DNA of 64,000 nucleotides, from contig NZ_LGEC01000103.1 in NCBI RefSeq assembly GCF_001279585.1, positions 124,001 through 188,000 of the forward strand, given 5' to 3'. A model generated the notes under the pieces. The model was not told the DNA's origin and made no database searches. It was given only the letters and a program-made list of their open reading frames with translations. Both the position numbers and the translations under genes were made by a program. Positions 1-7,352 of the stretch are shown piece by piece. Positions within the stretch are counted from its first letter, which is position 1; each line of letters starts with the position of its first letter. The DNA comes from Nocardiopsis sp. NRRL B-16309. GTDB taxonomy: Bacteria; Actinomycetota; Actinomycetes; Streptosporangiales; Streptosporangiaceae.

Positions 1-131
1 GGAGTCTGCCGGTTGTATCCGACGATGGTGGGAATGCGCTGCTCCCACCGCCAGTAGTCCTCCATCAGGTCGGAGCGGATCGGGCCGATACCGGCCCGGT
101 CACCGTGCAGCCAGAGCTCAGGTTCGTTCAT
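1..131 (-). CDS. GNAT N-acetyltransferase, partial (lasso peptide tailoring)
   Basis: Only the first 43 codons are in the window; the gene continues past the left edge. The start is the ATG at 131, behind an AGAGGA ribosome site, and it overlaps the end of the lasso B gene by 14 bases, so it belongs to that operon. The visible sequence (LWLHGDRAGIGPIRSDL, then a YWRWEQ helix and VGYNRQ) matches the N-terminal strand and helix of RimJ/RimL-like GNAT enzymes. GNATs acetylate amines using acetyl-CoA. Next to a precursor resembling albusnodin, the expected job is acetylation of a lysine in the lasso peptide. The acetyl-CoA binding motif lies outside the window, so activity cannot be judged. Confidence 0.75.
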   Translation of the reverse strand, partial: MNEPELWLHGDRAGIGPIRSDLMEDYWRWEQRIPTIVGYNRQT

Positions 132-756
132 GCGTGTCCTCTTCTTGCTCTCGTGGATGTGGCGCAACGGTCAGGAGCGTCTGGAAGCGCTGCGTGGATG
201 CGGGTTCGGCGATCAGGTTTCCGTCGCTCGTGCGTATCCAGGCGTGGAACTCGATGGGGTCGGCACAGACTCCGTGACACCAGGTGACGTGTCGTCCGAT
301 CAGGGCCAGTGCGAGCACCGTGGCCACCGACTCTTCCAGGCATGCGACGCGCACGGGCAGAAACAACCCGATCCACCGAACCGCGCTGTGGACCCTCTCG
401 GCCTCGGCCGGAGTCGCTTCCTGCGTACGGACGCGCAGTGCCTGACGCAGAAGCCACAGCGCCCGTGACATGGTGCGGTTCTTCCGGCCGAAACAGCGCA
501 CCAGGAGCGTGAGGGCCAGTGCCGGGGCGGCGAGCAGCAGATGGGCAGTGGTCGGGCGTGGAGACGGATGCCACCCGTAGTCGAGCTCCTGGCTTCCCCA
601 GCTCGGACGCCACCGCGGGCCCGGGGTGACAGGTGACTGTGGTCGTGCGCGGCTCAAAGCGGCGCTGGTTCTGCCGTTCGCATAGTCCACAGTGACGGTG
701 GCCGTGTCCAGGGCACAGACGATGGCGGGGGCACGCTCGACTCGGCGCCGGCTCAT
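118..756 (-). CDS. Lasso peptide biosynthesis B protein (leader protease, B2-type)
   Basis: This 212-residue protein should cleave the leader peptide from the lasso precursor. The transglutaminase-like part is in the C-terminal half: Cys139 (VACLEESVA), His171 (EFHAWI) and Asp178 (SDGN) give the Cys-His-Asp triad of lasso B2 proteases. A hydrophobic stretch lies near residues 71-88. Residues 8-35 (VERAP to TSAAL) contain two strand-like segments resembling the start of a PqqD/RRE domain, but the helices of a normal RRE are not apparent. No separate B1 gene was found nearby, so leader recognition may rest on this N-terminal region or on a gene outside the window. It overlaps the cyclase gene by 4 bases (ATGA). 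Confidence 0.85.
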   Translation of the reverse strand: MSRRRVERAPAIVCALDTATVTVDYANGRTSAALSRARPQSPVTPGPRWRPSWGSQELDYGWHPSPRPTTAHLLLAAPALALTLLVRCFGRKNRTMSRALWLLRQALRVRTQEATPAEAERVHSAVRWIGLFLPVRVACLEESVATVLALALIGRHVTWCHGVCADPIEFHAWIRTSDGNLIAEPASTQRFQTLLTVAPHPREQEEDTHERT

Positions 757-2414
757 ACGTGTTCACCTACCGGAGCCGGAGTCCAGTTCGTGGACGGGTG
801 GCGTGTGAGTGCGCGCAACCACGCCTCCGCGGACACCGCGGCTTCGACCGGGTACAGGTCGGCTCGGATGCCCGCGGCGGTCTCTTCGAGGACGCCGTCG
901 AAACGTTCGGGATCCATCAACCCCAGGTCCTCCAGGCGTCCACGCATGAGTTGGCGGAGGTCCGGTAGGGCCCGGCGCAGGCCCCCGAAGTGATCGGGGC
1001 AGGCGTCCCCCTTGGTCGTGCGTCTCGCAAGACGGGAGGGGAACAGGTCGTGCATCGCGTCGGCCATGAAGGGCTTGTACCGGGCGGGTCCGGGCAGGTC
1101 GTGGGGCGGTATCGACAGGCACAGGTCGACCAGGCGGGAGTCGAAGTACGGGTTGTGGAGGTGGACACCGCAGACCTTGGCGAGTTGGCCGTCGGCTCGG
1201 GCTGTACGCCCCGCCACCAGGACCGAGTCCACGAACTCCCGTTGGTTACCTGTGGCGAGAGGAAAGAGCTCGTGCAAAGCGCCTGGAGGCGGTTCCACGG
1301 CCTCCTTGGCCACGCGCCACCACGAGGTCCGCCGGGTGTGCGCCCACAGGGCTGTTTCCTTCACGGCTCGCCAGGGTTGTCCGCTACGGACCAGATCGGT
1401 CAGGTGTGCGGTTCGGGTGAGGAGCAGGCCGTCCCCTCCGTCCCCGGTCAGATGCACGGTTCGGCCATGTTCACGGGACGACCAGCGGAGCTGTTTCGTC
1501 AGATAAGCGTGAGAAACGGCTGAGGGAGGTGGCTCGTCCGCCGCGGCCAGCGCGTCCATCCGCTGGTACGGAGCGTCCTCTTCACTCAGGGGCAGCCACT
1601 CGTGGCGGATGCCCCGCCTGCGCCCGGCTTCGCGTGCGTAGTCCAGGTCTCCGCCGCGGGTGATTCCGGTGGGGTGCACGGTCACACCGAGGATGGAACG
1701 CCCGGACCGGTGCAGACGCTCCCCGGCGATGAGCGCCAACGCGGTGGAGTCGAAGCCTCCGGAGAGGTCACAGCTGAGCGGGAGCCCACCGGACAGACGT
1801 GTGTGGACCGCCGATTCGAGTTCGGCGCGGAGTACGGCAGGCAGGTCGCTTCGGTGCTGGAGCTCTGGTTTCCACATCCGCTCGATCCGCGTCGATCCGT
1901 TCCGGTCGATGGTGAGGCGGTGCCCTGGCGGGATCCGGGCCACGTCGGCGAAGTAGGAGCGCTCGACCACGGCCTCCGCGCCGGCGGGGCCGTGGAGCCT
2001 TGCCCGCAGTTGCTCCAGGTCCGGGGCGTACCCGGTCCGGGAAGCGAGCAGCAGGGAACTTGACGCCCACAGAGTGCCGGTTTTCGTGGTGTGGACGTAG
2101 ATGGGCCAGGCCCAGCCGAGATCGGTCCACACCATGGTGCGTTCCGGCTCCCGGCAGACGAGCGTGTAGCTCCCCGACCAGCGTCGGGCGACGTCGTCGG
2201 GGGCTCCGGCAGCGGCGATTTCCGCGAGCTGTGCGTCAGTGGCGCCGCAGGGGCCGAAGACCGAGATCCGGCGCTCGCGGTGCCTGACCGTGCGCAGCTC
2301 TCGGGGCGGCCAGTCGTCACTGGCCCACAGTGTGGGGGAATCGGAGGTGAGGAATCGAGCCTGGCTGGGGCGCAGGGATGGGCAGGACGCGCTTGCCGTG
2401 CCGCCGAACCACAT
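753..2414 (-). CDS. Lasso cyclase, asparagine-synthetase-like (C protein)
   Basis: This protein of 553 residues is homologous to asparagine synthetase B and should adenylate the precursor's acidic side chain so that Gly1 closes the macrolactam ring. The PP-loop ATP motif SGGFDST is at residues 218-224. The N-terminal half has the fold of the glutaminase domain (for example GSYTLVCRE near residue 81) but starts MWFGG, without the Cys2 needed for glutamine hydrolysis, as is normal for lasso cyclases. The ATG at 2414 has a GGGAGAG ribosome site. The precursor gene lies 61 bases upstream, separated by a strong hairpin, and the B gene overlaps the end. Confidence 0.9.
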   Translation of the reverse strand: MWFGGTASASCPSLRPSQARFLTSDSPTLWASDDWPPRELRTVRHRERRISVFGPCGATDAQLAEIAAAGAPDDVARRWSGSYTLVCREPERTMVWTDLGWAWPIYVHTTKTGTLWASSSLLLASRTGYAPDLEQLRARLHGPAGAEAVVERSYFADVARIPPGHRLTIDRNGSTRIERMWKPELQHRSDLPAVLRAELESAVHTRLSGGLPLSCDLSGGFDSTALALIAGERLHRSGRSILGVTVHPTGITRGGDLDYAREAGRRRGIRHEWLPLSEEDAPYQRMDALAAADEPPPSAVSHAYLTKQLRWSSREHGRTVHLTGDGGDGLLLTRTAHLTDLVRSGQPWRAVKETALWAHTRRTSWWRVAKEAVEPPPGALHELFPLATGNQREFVDSVLVAGRTARADGQLAKVCGVHLHNPYFDSRLVDLCLSIPPHDLPGPARYKPFMADAMHDLFPSRLARRTTKGDACPDHFGGLRRALPDLRQLMRGRLEDLGLMDPERFDGVLEETAAGIRADLYPVEAAVSAEAWLRALTRHPSTNWTPAPVGEHV

Positions 2415-2438
2415 AGAACTCTCCCGATCTGGTGAGAG

Positions 2439-2466
2439 GGGCGCCCACCGACTGCGGTGGGCGCCC
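2439..2466 (-). terminator. Intercistronic hairpin between precursor and cyclase
   Basis: A perfect 12-bp stem, GGGCGCCCACCG pairing with CGGTGGGCGCCC around an ACTG loop, sits between the precursor stop and the cyclase start. There is no U-tract. A partial terminator or mRNA stabiliser here would favour production of the precursor over the enzymes. Confidence 0.75.
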
Positions 2467-2475
2467 GGGAGGGTT

Positions 2476-2607
2476 TCAGTTGTAGGGCTGGCGCTTGGCC
2501 TCGGAACTGGACTTGCCGATCCCTTCGGTCAGTTCGGCCACATCGCCCAGGTCGATCTCGGTCTGGGGCTCAGGGGTCACCGGGGCGTGTTCTTCGCTGG
2601 GAACCAC
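2476..2607 (-). CDS. Albusnodin-like lasso peptide precursor
   Basis: A 43-residue precursor starts at the GTG at 2607, five bases after a GAGGAGG ribosome site. An upstream in-frame ATG at 2721 lies inside the probable promoter and is rejected. The leader ends LGDVAELTE, with Thr at -2 as in lasso precursors. The predicted core is GIGKSSSEAKRQPYN (residues 29-43): Gly1, Glu8 for an 8-residue macrolactam ring, and a 7-residue tail. From memory, the albusnodin core is GQGGGQSEDKRRAYNC. Gly1, Gly3, Ser7, Glu8, Lys10, Arg11, Tyr14 and Asn15 coincide, and Lys10 is the acetylated position there. The cyclase, protease and GNAT genes follow in order. The peptide lacks albusnodin's final Cys and has a second lysine at position 4. 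Confidence 0.88.
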   Translation of the reverse strand: MVPSEEHAPVTPEPQTEIDLGDVAELTEGIGKSSSEAKRQPYN

Positions 2608-2722
2608 GCGGTCCTCCTCGCTCGGATGGAGTTCTTCTCGACCGCACCAGCCGGATTCCGTACTGGTGCTTCCAGGTTCTGAGGCTAGGGAGAGGCTGAA
2701 GCGATGAGAAGCGGAATACACA

Positions 2723-2751
2723 GCTATACGAGAGGTTCCGGAGACCGTCAG
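2723..2751 (-). promoter_or_regulatory. Probable sigma-70-type promoter of the lasso operon
   Basis: On the minus strand a -35 box CTGACG and a -10 box TATAGC are separated by exactly 17 bases. This places transcription start near 2716 and gives a leader of about 110 bases before the precursor GTG. Confidence 0.55.
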
Positions 2752-2781
2752 GCGGGGGTGAATAGACGTGAATACGGCGGC

Positions 2782-3624
2782 CTATTCTCCGCTGAGGGAG
2801 TCGATGGCGCGCAGGATCAGGGCGCGGGCCTCCTGCCCGTACCTGGCCGCCTGCGCGCACAGGTCGAAGGCCCGTGTGTACTGCTCGACCTCGCTGGAGT
2901 GGGTGAGGCGCAGTTCCGCTGACAGGGTCTCGACGGTGACGAGCCGGTCGTCGTGAATCCAGAAGCCGTGCCCCGGGTCGAAGACCACGCGCTGGTCGAA
3001 CGGGATGATGCCCAGGGAGACATTGGAGAGCGCTGAAACCGCGGTGAGCCGGTCGAGCTGTTCCACCATGGCGTCACGGTCGGTGTAGCGGGTGTGGAGC
3101 ACGCCTTCGGTGATGAGGAAGCGGAATCTCTTGCGCCTGCTGTACAGGATTTCCTGGCGTTGGAGGCGTTTACGGACCGCCTCGTCCACTCCGATGGACA
3201 CCCCGCGAAAGCTCGCATACCGGTCGAGCACCGCCCGGATGTAGGGCTCCGTTTGCAGGATTCCCGGGATGACCGTGCACTCGTACACCCTGCGGTTCCG
3301 CGTCTCGGAGTCCCTGCCGAGGACCTCGTTCTGTGGGCCCTGCATGCCCGAACGCTCCTGGAGCCGCCACTCGACGTACATCGATTCCAGGACGCGGAGC
3401 CGGTCCACGATCTCCTCGGCAGCCCTTTCCCGGCCGCATGCGTCAGCCCATGCCCGTACCTCCGAGCTGGTGGGGATCTGGCGGCCGGTCTCCAAACGGG
3501 AGACCTTGGGCTGGCTCCAGCCCACCGACTCCGCGAGCTGCGAACCGGTCAGGCCGGCGCTGGTTCGCAGCTCACGGAGGCTCCGCCCGATCTCGTGGCG
3601 GGCTCGTTCGAGGGAGTAGGACAC
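2782..3624 (-). CDS. Scr1-family XRE transcriptional regulator (HTH + DUF5753)
   Basis: A 280-residue regulator begins at a GTG at 3624. Residues 8-60 form an XRE helix-turn-helix (SLRELRTSAGLTGSQLAESVGWSQ is split by the recognition turn, followed by SRLETGRQ). The rest is the DUF5753-type effector domain (YECTVIPGILQTEPYIR, RKRLQRQEIL, FDPGHGFWI). These regulators are abundant in actinomycetes, often beside a small partner protein and control development or secondary metabolism. It is directly downstream of the DUF6879 gene, with no gap, and upstream of the lasso promoter in the same direction. Whether it controls the lasso operon is inference from position only. Confidence 0.85.
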   Translation of the reverse strand: MSYSLERARHEIGRSLRELRTSAGLTGSQLAESVGWSQPKVSRLETGRQIPTSSEVRAWADACGRERAAEEIVDRLRVLESMYVEWRLQERSGMQGPQNEVLGRDSETRNRRVYECTVIPGILQTEPYIRAVLDRYASFRGVSIGVDEAVRKRLQRQEILYSRRKRFRFLITEGVLHTRYTDRDAMVEQLDRLTAVSALSNVSLGIIPFDQRVVFDPGHGFWIHDDRLVTVETLSAELRLTHSSEVEQYTRAFDLCAQAARYGQEARALILRAIDSLSGE

Positions 3625-4179
3625 CTACGCAGTAAACCGCTTCCTGGACGCGGGGTCGTATTCGCTGTGGGGGATCGCGTAGTGCCAGGCGATGTCACGC
3701 CATTGGCAGTGTCGGGCGACGGTTGCCGGGTCGTCGATGACCTCGTACTCGTAGGGGGCGTCGTCCTCGTCGAAGTGCAGGACGCACACCCAACGGCTGT
3801 CGAAGAGCCAGAAGTCGCTCTGCGGTAGCTGTTCGACCGCCGGGTGGTGGCGGGGGAGCCAGCGGATGTCCTCCCCGGACTCCTCGTTGAACCGGGTTGC
3901 GGCGTGCTCCCAGCGAATGTAGTCGCTCAGCGGTTCGCTGACCACGCGGACCCGTTGCCAGAGCTTCCCTGCCTTGCGGGCCTCGCGGACGTTGCGGTGC
4001 CAGGCAGAAGTGCGGGCGTGCTTCTCTTCGAGGGAGGTGTCGCCGGTGCGCAGCCAGTACTCGAACTCCTCGCGCTCACCGGAGACGTTGTACCGGTCCC
4101 GGGTCTCCAGCTTCCAGGTGGTGTGCTCGAAGTCGAGGAACTGCTGCGCGAACTCCTCTCTGCTGAGGAGCTTGCTCAC
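3625..4179 (-). CDS. DUF6879 family protein
   Basis: A 184-residue soluble protein with a GTG start at 4179, overlapping the upstream small gene by 4 bases. Recognisable family features are the EFAQQFLDFEHTTWKLETRDRY start, the RVRVVSEPLSDYIRWE segment, and the aromatic C-terminal half (DFWLFDSRWV, HFDEDDAPYEYEVIDDP). The family is widespread in actinomycetes and typically sits next to an Scr1-type XRE regulator, as it does here. Its biochemical function is not established. The pairing suggests a partner or antagonist of the regulator encoded immediately downstream. Confidence 0.75.
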   Translation of the reverse strand: MSKLLSREEFAQQFLDFEHTTWKLETRDRYNVSGEREEFEYWLRTGDTSLEEKHARTSAWHRNVREARKAGKLWQRVRVVSEPLSDYIRWEHAATRFNEESGEDIRWLPRHHPAVEQLPQSDFWLFDSRWVCVLHFDEDDAPYEYEVIDDPATVARHCQWRDIAWHYAIPHSEYDPASRKRFTA

Positions 4180-4382
4180 GGGGAGCCCTCCTTACGAGCG
4201 AAGCGCAGGAGCTTTTCAGGGATCTCCACCACGGTCTCGTCGTCGGCGAGATCGCGCAGGTCAGCGAGGGCTTCGGGATCGGTGACCTTGTACCCCTGCA
4301 CCACGATGGTGCCTCGGTCGGTCCGGTACAGGGTCGGACAGTCGCCGTCCCGGCTGTCAGTACCCAGGAACTCCAGGCGCAT
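4176..4382 (-). CDS. Small conserved protein upstream of DUF6879
   Basis: This 68-residue protein starts at the ATG at 4382 and ends inside the start of the DUF6879 gene (GTGA overlap). The sequence reads like a small beta-rich domain (MRLEFLGTDSRDGDCPTLY, GTIVVQGYKVTD) with a C-terminal helix ending KLLRFARKEGSP. I cannot name a function. Small proteins of this kind commonly lead the DUF6879 and XRE gene pair, and the tight overlap argues for coexpression of the three. Confidence 0.65.
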   Translation of the reverse strand: MRLEFLGTDSRDGDCPTLYRTDRGTIVVQGYKVTDPEALADLRDLADDETVVEIPEKLLRFARKEGSP

Positions 4383-4567
4383 GGCATCAAGCCTCTCGGA
4401 TAGTCACGGATATTCACAGCACATTCATGGTCGACGACAGAAAGCATCGTGACAACTGCTCAGGGTGTCCGAAGTCGGCCAGAAATGACTGCGTCAACTC
4501 GAATCCCGAGCACAGTTCCCTCGGCATCGGTGCCCTCCCTGGACTGCCGATCACTCACCGAGCTCTG

Positions 4568-4602
4568 CGGCCGCACCGGGCCCCGCGCTGCCGGTGCGGC
4601 CG
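4568..4602. terminator. GC-rich hairpin downstream of the 4636 gene
   Basis: Twelve perfect base pairs, CGGCCGCACCGG with CCGGTGCGGCCG, around an 11-base loop, 34 bases past the stop of the minus-strand gene at 4636. No U-tract is present. It probably ends that operon and insulates it from the promoter of the gene at 4382. Confidence 0.6.
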
Positions 4603-4635
4603 TTCGGGTGGGTTCTGTCGGGTCGGTTGGAGTGG

Positions 4636-5202
4636 TCAGCCCAGGAGGGCGACCAGGTTCTGGCCCACCGCTCCGGCCGTGACGGCCAGGGCGTAGCCGG
4701 TGACGAGGAGGCCGATCCGGCGGCGGGGCTTGCGATGGCCGGCCGGGCGGCGGGGGCGGTCCGACCTACGCGGGAGCGGCGGAGGCGGCGCGTGCTCCCT
4801 GCGGGGGCGAGGGATCGACACTGGGCGTTCGGGATCGGCGTCCTCGGCGGGCTCGCGTGCCGGTTGCGGAGCGGAAGCGGGTTTCGGTTCGGGAGTGTGG
4901 TCGGGGACGTCGTCCTGACGCCGGCAGGATTCGGAGGACTCGGCCCTTCGCATCCACTCGGGCAGGTCCCCGTGGGCGAACCGGCGACGCAGCCCGGGGG
5001 TGTCGGGCATCTGCGCGAGGAGTTCACGTTCCCTCGGGGTTCGCCCCAGGGAGACCAGCGGCGGGAGCGGCTCGGGTGCCCGACCGCCTGAGGAATGCAC
5101 TTCCGGGCGGATTCCGGGACGGAGCGCGGGGCGACTGAAGCGTCGGCCTCGGGGAGCGTCCAGGACTCGGCGCAGGTCCAGGGGGATGGTCTCGGTGCTC
5201 AT
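4636..5202 (-). CDS. Hypothetical proline/arginine-rich protein with one C-terminal membrane segment
   Basis: A 188-residue protein starts at the ATG at 5202 (GGAGG seven bases upstream) and overlaps the HATPase gene by 4 bases. Most of the chain is low-complexity and charged, rich in Pro, Arg and Glu (HAPPPPLPRRSDRPRR). The last about 25 residues form one transmembrane helix (IGLLVTGYALAVTAGAVGQ). The predicted arrangement is a long cytoplasmic tail anchored by its C-terminus. I recognise no family. The translational coupling to an RsbW-like kinase suggests the two act together, but no function can be assigned. Confidence 0.6.
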   Translation of the reverse strand: MSTETIPLDLRRVLDAPRGRRFSRPALRPGIRPEVHSSGGRAPEPLPPLVSLGRTPRERELLAQMPDTPGLRRRFAHGDLPEWMRRAESSESCRRQDDVPDHTPEPKPASAPQPAREPAEDADPERPVSIPRPRREHAPPPPLPRRSDRPRRPAGHRKPRRRIGLLVTGYALAVTAGAVGQNLVALLG

Positions 5203-5741
5203 CGGGCGCCTCCGCAGACACACGGGGCAGAGGACACGGCGGTGGCGGTGGGGTAGGTGAACTCGGCCCACAGCACCGTGCCCAGCACGCTCATCGAGTC
5301 CGGTTCGGCCCAGCGCTGGACGCCCCACTCGTCCGCGAGCTGGTGGATGAGCCGGAGGCCGCGTCCTGACTCGGCCTGTTCCCAGCTCTCCACCGTTCGC
5401 CGCGCGGACGGGAACATCGGACGGGCGTCCAGAGGGCCGTCGTCGATGACGGACAGCCGCAGAGTGGTCTCGCGACCCATCACGATCGGCGTGGAGAGCA
5501 TCCGGATCACTGCGCCGCCGTGGCGCTGGGATCGGGAATGGGTCACGGCATTGGCGAACGCCTCGCTCGCGCAGAGCTCGACGTCCTCACGGAGGTGGTG
5601 GGGAACCCCGGCGAGGGATTCGAGGTCAGAGCGCAGCTCCGCCCGGAAGCGGGGGCAGGTGGAGGGCGTTCCGGGGTACTGGCGCGCTTCCCAGCGCCGT
5701 CCCGGATAGGCGGGCGTGGGCATCTGAGGGAGAATGGACAC
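5199..5741 (-). CDS. RsbW-like ATP-binding protein (HATPase_c anti-sigma type)
   Basis: A 180-residue single-domain GHKL ATPase resembling the SpoIIAB/RsbW anti-sigma kinases that are numerous in actinomycetes. The N box is ELCASEAFANAVTHS (near residues 56-70), the D/G1 region is SVIDDGPLDARP, and the G2 region is ESGRGLRLIHQLADEWG. The GTG start at 5741 has AGGAG eight bases upstream. Such proteins usually bind and phosphorylate an anti-sigma antagonist or hold a sigma factor, but no sigma or antagonist gene is adjacent. It is divergent from the GntR gene and leads a two-gene operon. Confidence 0.8.
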   Translation of the reverse strand: MSILPQMPTPAYPGRRWEARQYPGTPSTCPRFRAELRSDLESLAGVPHHLREDVELCASEAFANAVTHSRSQRHGGAVIRMLSTPIVMGRETTLRLSVIDDGPLDARPMFPSARRTVESWEQAESGRGLRLIHQLADEWGVQRWAEPDSMSVLGTVLWAEFTYPTATAVSSAPCVCGGAR

Positions 5742-5872
5742 GTCGGCAACTCCTGTTCGAGGGATGGTTGTCGGCTTGGCCCCGGGGGGTGGTGCTACAC
5801 CCGCCGGGGTTTCTCATGCCACCGGAGTGACACTGAAGCTCAGCGCCACTGCTGATGTACGCAACGATAGAA

Positions 5873-5908
5873 ACTTATGGCATAACCGTCAACACATATG
5901 CAATAAGT
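5873..5908. promoter_or_regulatory. Interrupted dyad in the GntR/HATPase intergenic region
   Basis: The AT-rich intergenic segment holds ACTTATGGCATA and, 12 bases on, TATGCAATAAGT. These pair at 11 of 12 positions as an inverted repeat. It lies about 100 bases before the GntR start and is a candidate operator for that regulator. Confidence 0.45.
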
Positions 5909-6004
5909 CCGTCAAGGTCTTGCTCCGCCAGACATGAGGGGTCAGGTACACCCCGGCGCTACGGTGGGACGCGAGTACACGTCATGCCGGAAGGGGCACG
6001 CTGG

Positions 6005-6769
6005 ATGAGCACCCTCGAACCGCCTCGTGCGCGGTACAAACAGGTGGCCGCGCTACTGCGCGACGCCATCCGGAGGGGTGACTACGCGCCAGGCAGCACG
6101 CTGCCCAGCCAGCCGGACCTCGCTCGGGAGTACGGGCTCAACCAGAGCTCCATCAGTCGGGCGGTGTCCATGCTCCAGGCCGAGGGATGGGTTCGGACCG
6201 AGCACGGCCGCGGATCCGTCGTCCTGGAGATGCCGACCGTCAAACGTGTTCGGAAGATCGACCGTGACTACCGTTCCCCGCACGGCGGCAGCTCCTACGC
6301 CGAAGAGCTCACGGACGCGGGGCTGACACCCCGCACCGAGCTCGTCCGTTGGGGCGAGGAAGCACCCAGCGAAGAGATCTCCGAGGCCCTCCAGATCACC
6401 CCTGAGGACACGGTGCTTGTGCGCAAGCGGCACATGTTCGCCGACGAGAAGCCCGTTCAGCTCGCCATCTCCCACATCCCCATGCAGGTCGCTGGCAGCA
6501 CCGAAATCGCCATGCCCGACACTGGCCCCAGTGGCATGTACGAGCGGCTGGCCCAACGCGGTTTCGGGCCGGTCCGCTTCTCCGAGGACATCGAGGTGCG
6601 CGGGGCGACCGCAGAGGAGTCCGCTTTCCTCGACATCGCCCAGGGGCAACCCGTCTTCCAGGTCATGCGCACTGCTTTCGACAGCGAAGGCCGACCGGTC
6701 GAAGCCTGCTTGAACGTCCTCGCCGCACTGCGCTGGCGCCTCACCTACACCTGGGATCAGCCACGATGA
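6005..6769 (+). CDS. GntR-family regulator with UTRA domain (HutC subfamily)
   Basis: A 254-residue regulator with an N-terminal winged helix (residues 10-75: YKQVAALLRDAIRRGDYAPG, LPSQPDLAREYGLNQSSISR, EGWVRTEHGRGS) and a C-terminal UTRA ligand domain (about 100-245: VLVRKRHMFADEKPVQLAIS). The ATG at 6005 is preferred because GGAAGGGG precedes it; a start at 5984 would add seven residues. It ends inside the start codon of the Nudix gene (ATGA), so the two are co-translated. UTRA domains sense small metabolites, but the ligand here is unknown. Autoregulation through the upstream dyad is inference. Confidence 0.85.
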   Translation: MSTLEPPRARYKQVAALLRDAIRRGDYAPGSTLPSQPDLAREYGLNQSSISRAVSMLQAEGWVRTEHGRGSVVLEMPTVKRVRKIDRDYRSPHGGSSYAEELTDAGLTPRTELVRWGEEAPSEEISEALQITPEDTVLVRKRHMFADEKPVQLAISHIPMQVAGSTEIAMPDTGPSGMYERLAQRGFGPVRFSEDIEVRGATAEESAFLDIAQGQPVFQVMRTAFDSEGRPVEACLNVLAALRWRLTYTWDQPR

Positions 6770-7221
6770 ACGACGGTGTTCTGCACAGTGTCAGCGTCAG
6801 CGCGATCGTGGTGCGCCCCGAGGACGGGAAGGTCCTCGTCATTCAGCGTGCTGACGACGAGCGGTGGGTTCCGCCGGGCGGTGTCCTGGAGCTCGTGGAG
6901 ACCCCCGAGCAGTGCGCGGTTCGTGAGGTGTGGGAAGAGACCGGGGTCCAGGTCCGGCCGCTGCGGCTGACCGGGGTCTACAAGAACATGAAGCTCGGCG
7001 TGGTCTCCCTGGGTCTGCTGTGCGAACCGATCGGCGGCCAGGCCCGACCCAGCGACGAGGCGTTGTCCGTGGCCTGGCTTGAGCCCGAAGAGGCGATCCG
7101 TGCCGCCCCCGAGGCCCGGGGTATCCGCATCGCCGACGCGCTGTCCAACGGAGGTCCCTTCATCCGCGTCCATGACGGAACCCATCTGTTGGCCAGTACC
7201 GCCGAGGAAGACCTTGGCTGA
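6766..7221 (+). CDS. Nudix hydrolase
   Basis: This 151-residue protein carries a perfect Nudix box: GVLELVE at the start, then REVWEETGV, fitting G-x5-E-x7-REUXEEXGU. The residues bind divalent metal and position a nucleoside-diphosphate-linked substrate for hydrolysis. The substrate is unknown; the length is typical of small ADP-ribose or nucleotide-cleaning Nudix enzymes. It overlaps the GntR gene by 4 bases, suggesting that the regulator controls it or senses its substrate or product. The 131 bases between it and hsdM hold no gene and probably carry the promoter of the restriction operon. Confidence 0.88.
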   Translation: MNDGVLHSVSVSAIVVRPEDGKVLVIQRADDERWVPPGGVLELVETPEQCAVREVWEETGVQVRPLRLTGVYKNMKLGVVSLGLLCEPIGGQARPSDEALSVAWLEPEEAIRAAPEARGIRIADALSNGGPFIRVHDGTHLLASTAEEDLG

Positions 7222-7352
7222 CGCAGGGCTCACAGCGTTGCGGGTGGAGTCCGGTGGCTCCACCCGTGGCGGTCGCTGTGCCGTGTCTCTGCCTGGTGTC
7301 GGTTCCGGCAACCGAACCGAGCGCGTCGTAGCACTCCACTACGCTGATCGAC

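Noticed and set aside
2476..2721. 81-codon ATG version of the lasso precursor
   Set aside because: The ATG overlaps the -10 box and lacks a ribosome site, while the GTG at 2607 has GAGGAGG at ideal spacing.
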